Part shown: piece after piece, positions 6,466 through 6,615 of the stretch
Layout: every line of letters begins with the position of its first letter
Position numbering within the stretch: position 1 is the stretch's first letter
Origin: Candidatus Poribacteria bacterium
Lineage (GTDB): Bacteria; Poribacteria; WGA-4E; WGA-3G
Length of the DNA stretch: 6,615 nucleotides
Direction of reading: 5' to 3'
Assembly (NCBI GenBank): GCA_028818995.1
Contig: JAPPMR010000229.1
Span: 1 to 6,615 of the forward strand
Notes under the pieces: generated by a model
Told to the model about the DNA's origin: nothing
The model's input: only the letters and a program-made list of their open reading frames with translations
The model's database searches: none
Program-made: the position numbers and the translations under genes

Positions 6466-6494
6466 TTGTCAAAAATCGTGTAAACTGCTAAAAT
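6466..6494 (+). promoter_or_regulatory. Sigma70-type promoter reading out of the window
   Basis: TTGTCA (6466-6471, five of six matches) is followed by a 17-base spacer and TAAAAT (6489-6494, five of six matches), with TGC before it as an extended -10. The expected transcript start is near 6501. It would serve a gene beginning at 6557 or just past the window. Confidence 0.55.
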
Positions 6495-6556
6495 AATTAA
6501 GTCCGTGAGATGTTTTTTTTGTTATGTTGTGATAAAACAGCATAAAGGAAATCCTA

Positions 6557-6615
6557 TTGATTTATAGTAAAATCCATAATTACCTTTACATTAGCGAGGT
6601 TAGGAAGAAATCAAG
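6557..6615 (+). CDS. Possible 5' end of an unknown gene cut by the window edge
   Basis: A TTG codon at 6557 follows AAGGA (6545-6549) by seven bases, about 60 bases after the promoter start. The frame then stays open for 19 codons to the window end, reading M-I-Y-S-K-I-H-N-Y-L-Y-I-S-E-V-R-K-K-S if TTG starts. This is short, AT-rich and unrecognised, and the open frame may be chance. The alternative is that AGGAAG at 6602-6607 is the Shine-Dalgarno of a gene starting at or just after 6616, with all of this being its leader. Confidence 0.25.
   Translation, partial: MIYSKIHNYLYISEVRKKS

Larger units (their letters stand above)
6180..6615. other. Right-end non-coding stretch
   Basis: These 436 AT-rich bases after bioA contain no confident gene. 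They hold the REP-like inverted repeat at 6264-6343, a rightward promoter at 6466-6494 and a possible gene start at 6557. The bioA stop is not followed by a classic GC hairpin plus T-run, so the operon's end is not defined by sequence. Several isolated TATAAT-like words (for example 6246-6251) lack a matching -35. Confidence 0.8.

Noticed and set aside
6358..6483. A 41-codon plus-strand open frame (ATG to TAA) after the REP-like element.
   Set aside because: It has no usable Shine-Dalgarno or promoter, no recognised motif, a lysine-rich stretch due to an A-run, and the rightward promoter overlaps its end. It is likely chance.

Overview
This window looks like ordinary bacterial chromosome. It holds five protein genes in two divergent groups that start from one 178-base intergenic region (3349-3526). 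The moderate, slightly AT-rich base composition, compact gene packing, the mix of families and a secreted sulfatase-modifying-factor-like protein of the MVLIPAGEFEMGS type fit an uncultured environmental bacterium. My best guess is Candidatus Poribacteria or a close relative, because that group carries many such paralogues. This is inference from remembered family style and is not proven by the window.

Leftward group (minus strand): hisC (3348-2239), then ispG (2159-1047), then a secreted formylglycine-generating-enzyme-like protein (950-42). Gaps are 79 and 96 bases. A strong sigma70-type promoter with a 17-base spacer (3460-3432) precedes hisC. Neither gap has a clear terminator, so read-through is plausible.

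Rightward group (plus strand): a 431-residue membrane protein that begins with a seven-iron ferredoxin (3527-4822), then bioA (4803-6179). The two genes overlap by 20 bases, which implies translational coupling. Their promoter has a perfect TATAAT and a 17-base spacer. Its -35 box lies one base from the -35 box of the leftward promoter, so the two promoters stand back to back and their polymerase footprints must overlap.

Right end (6180-6615): no confident gene. It holds an 80-base REP/REPIN-like inverted repeat with GTAG heads, a good extended -10 promoter reading right, and perhaps the first codons of a gene that leaves the window.

Together the genes serve cofactor, isoprenoid and amino-acid synthesis (BioA for biotin, IspG for the MEP pathway, HisC for histidine or aromatic amino acids). 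IspG is itself an Fe-S enzyme that needs a low-potential electron donor. The most unusual item is the ferredoxin protein: its long C-terminal part carries two probable membrane helices and ends in a region that reads like an Hsp20/alpha-crystallin domain, a combination I do not recognise from any described system.
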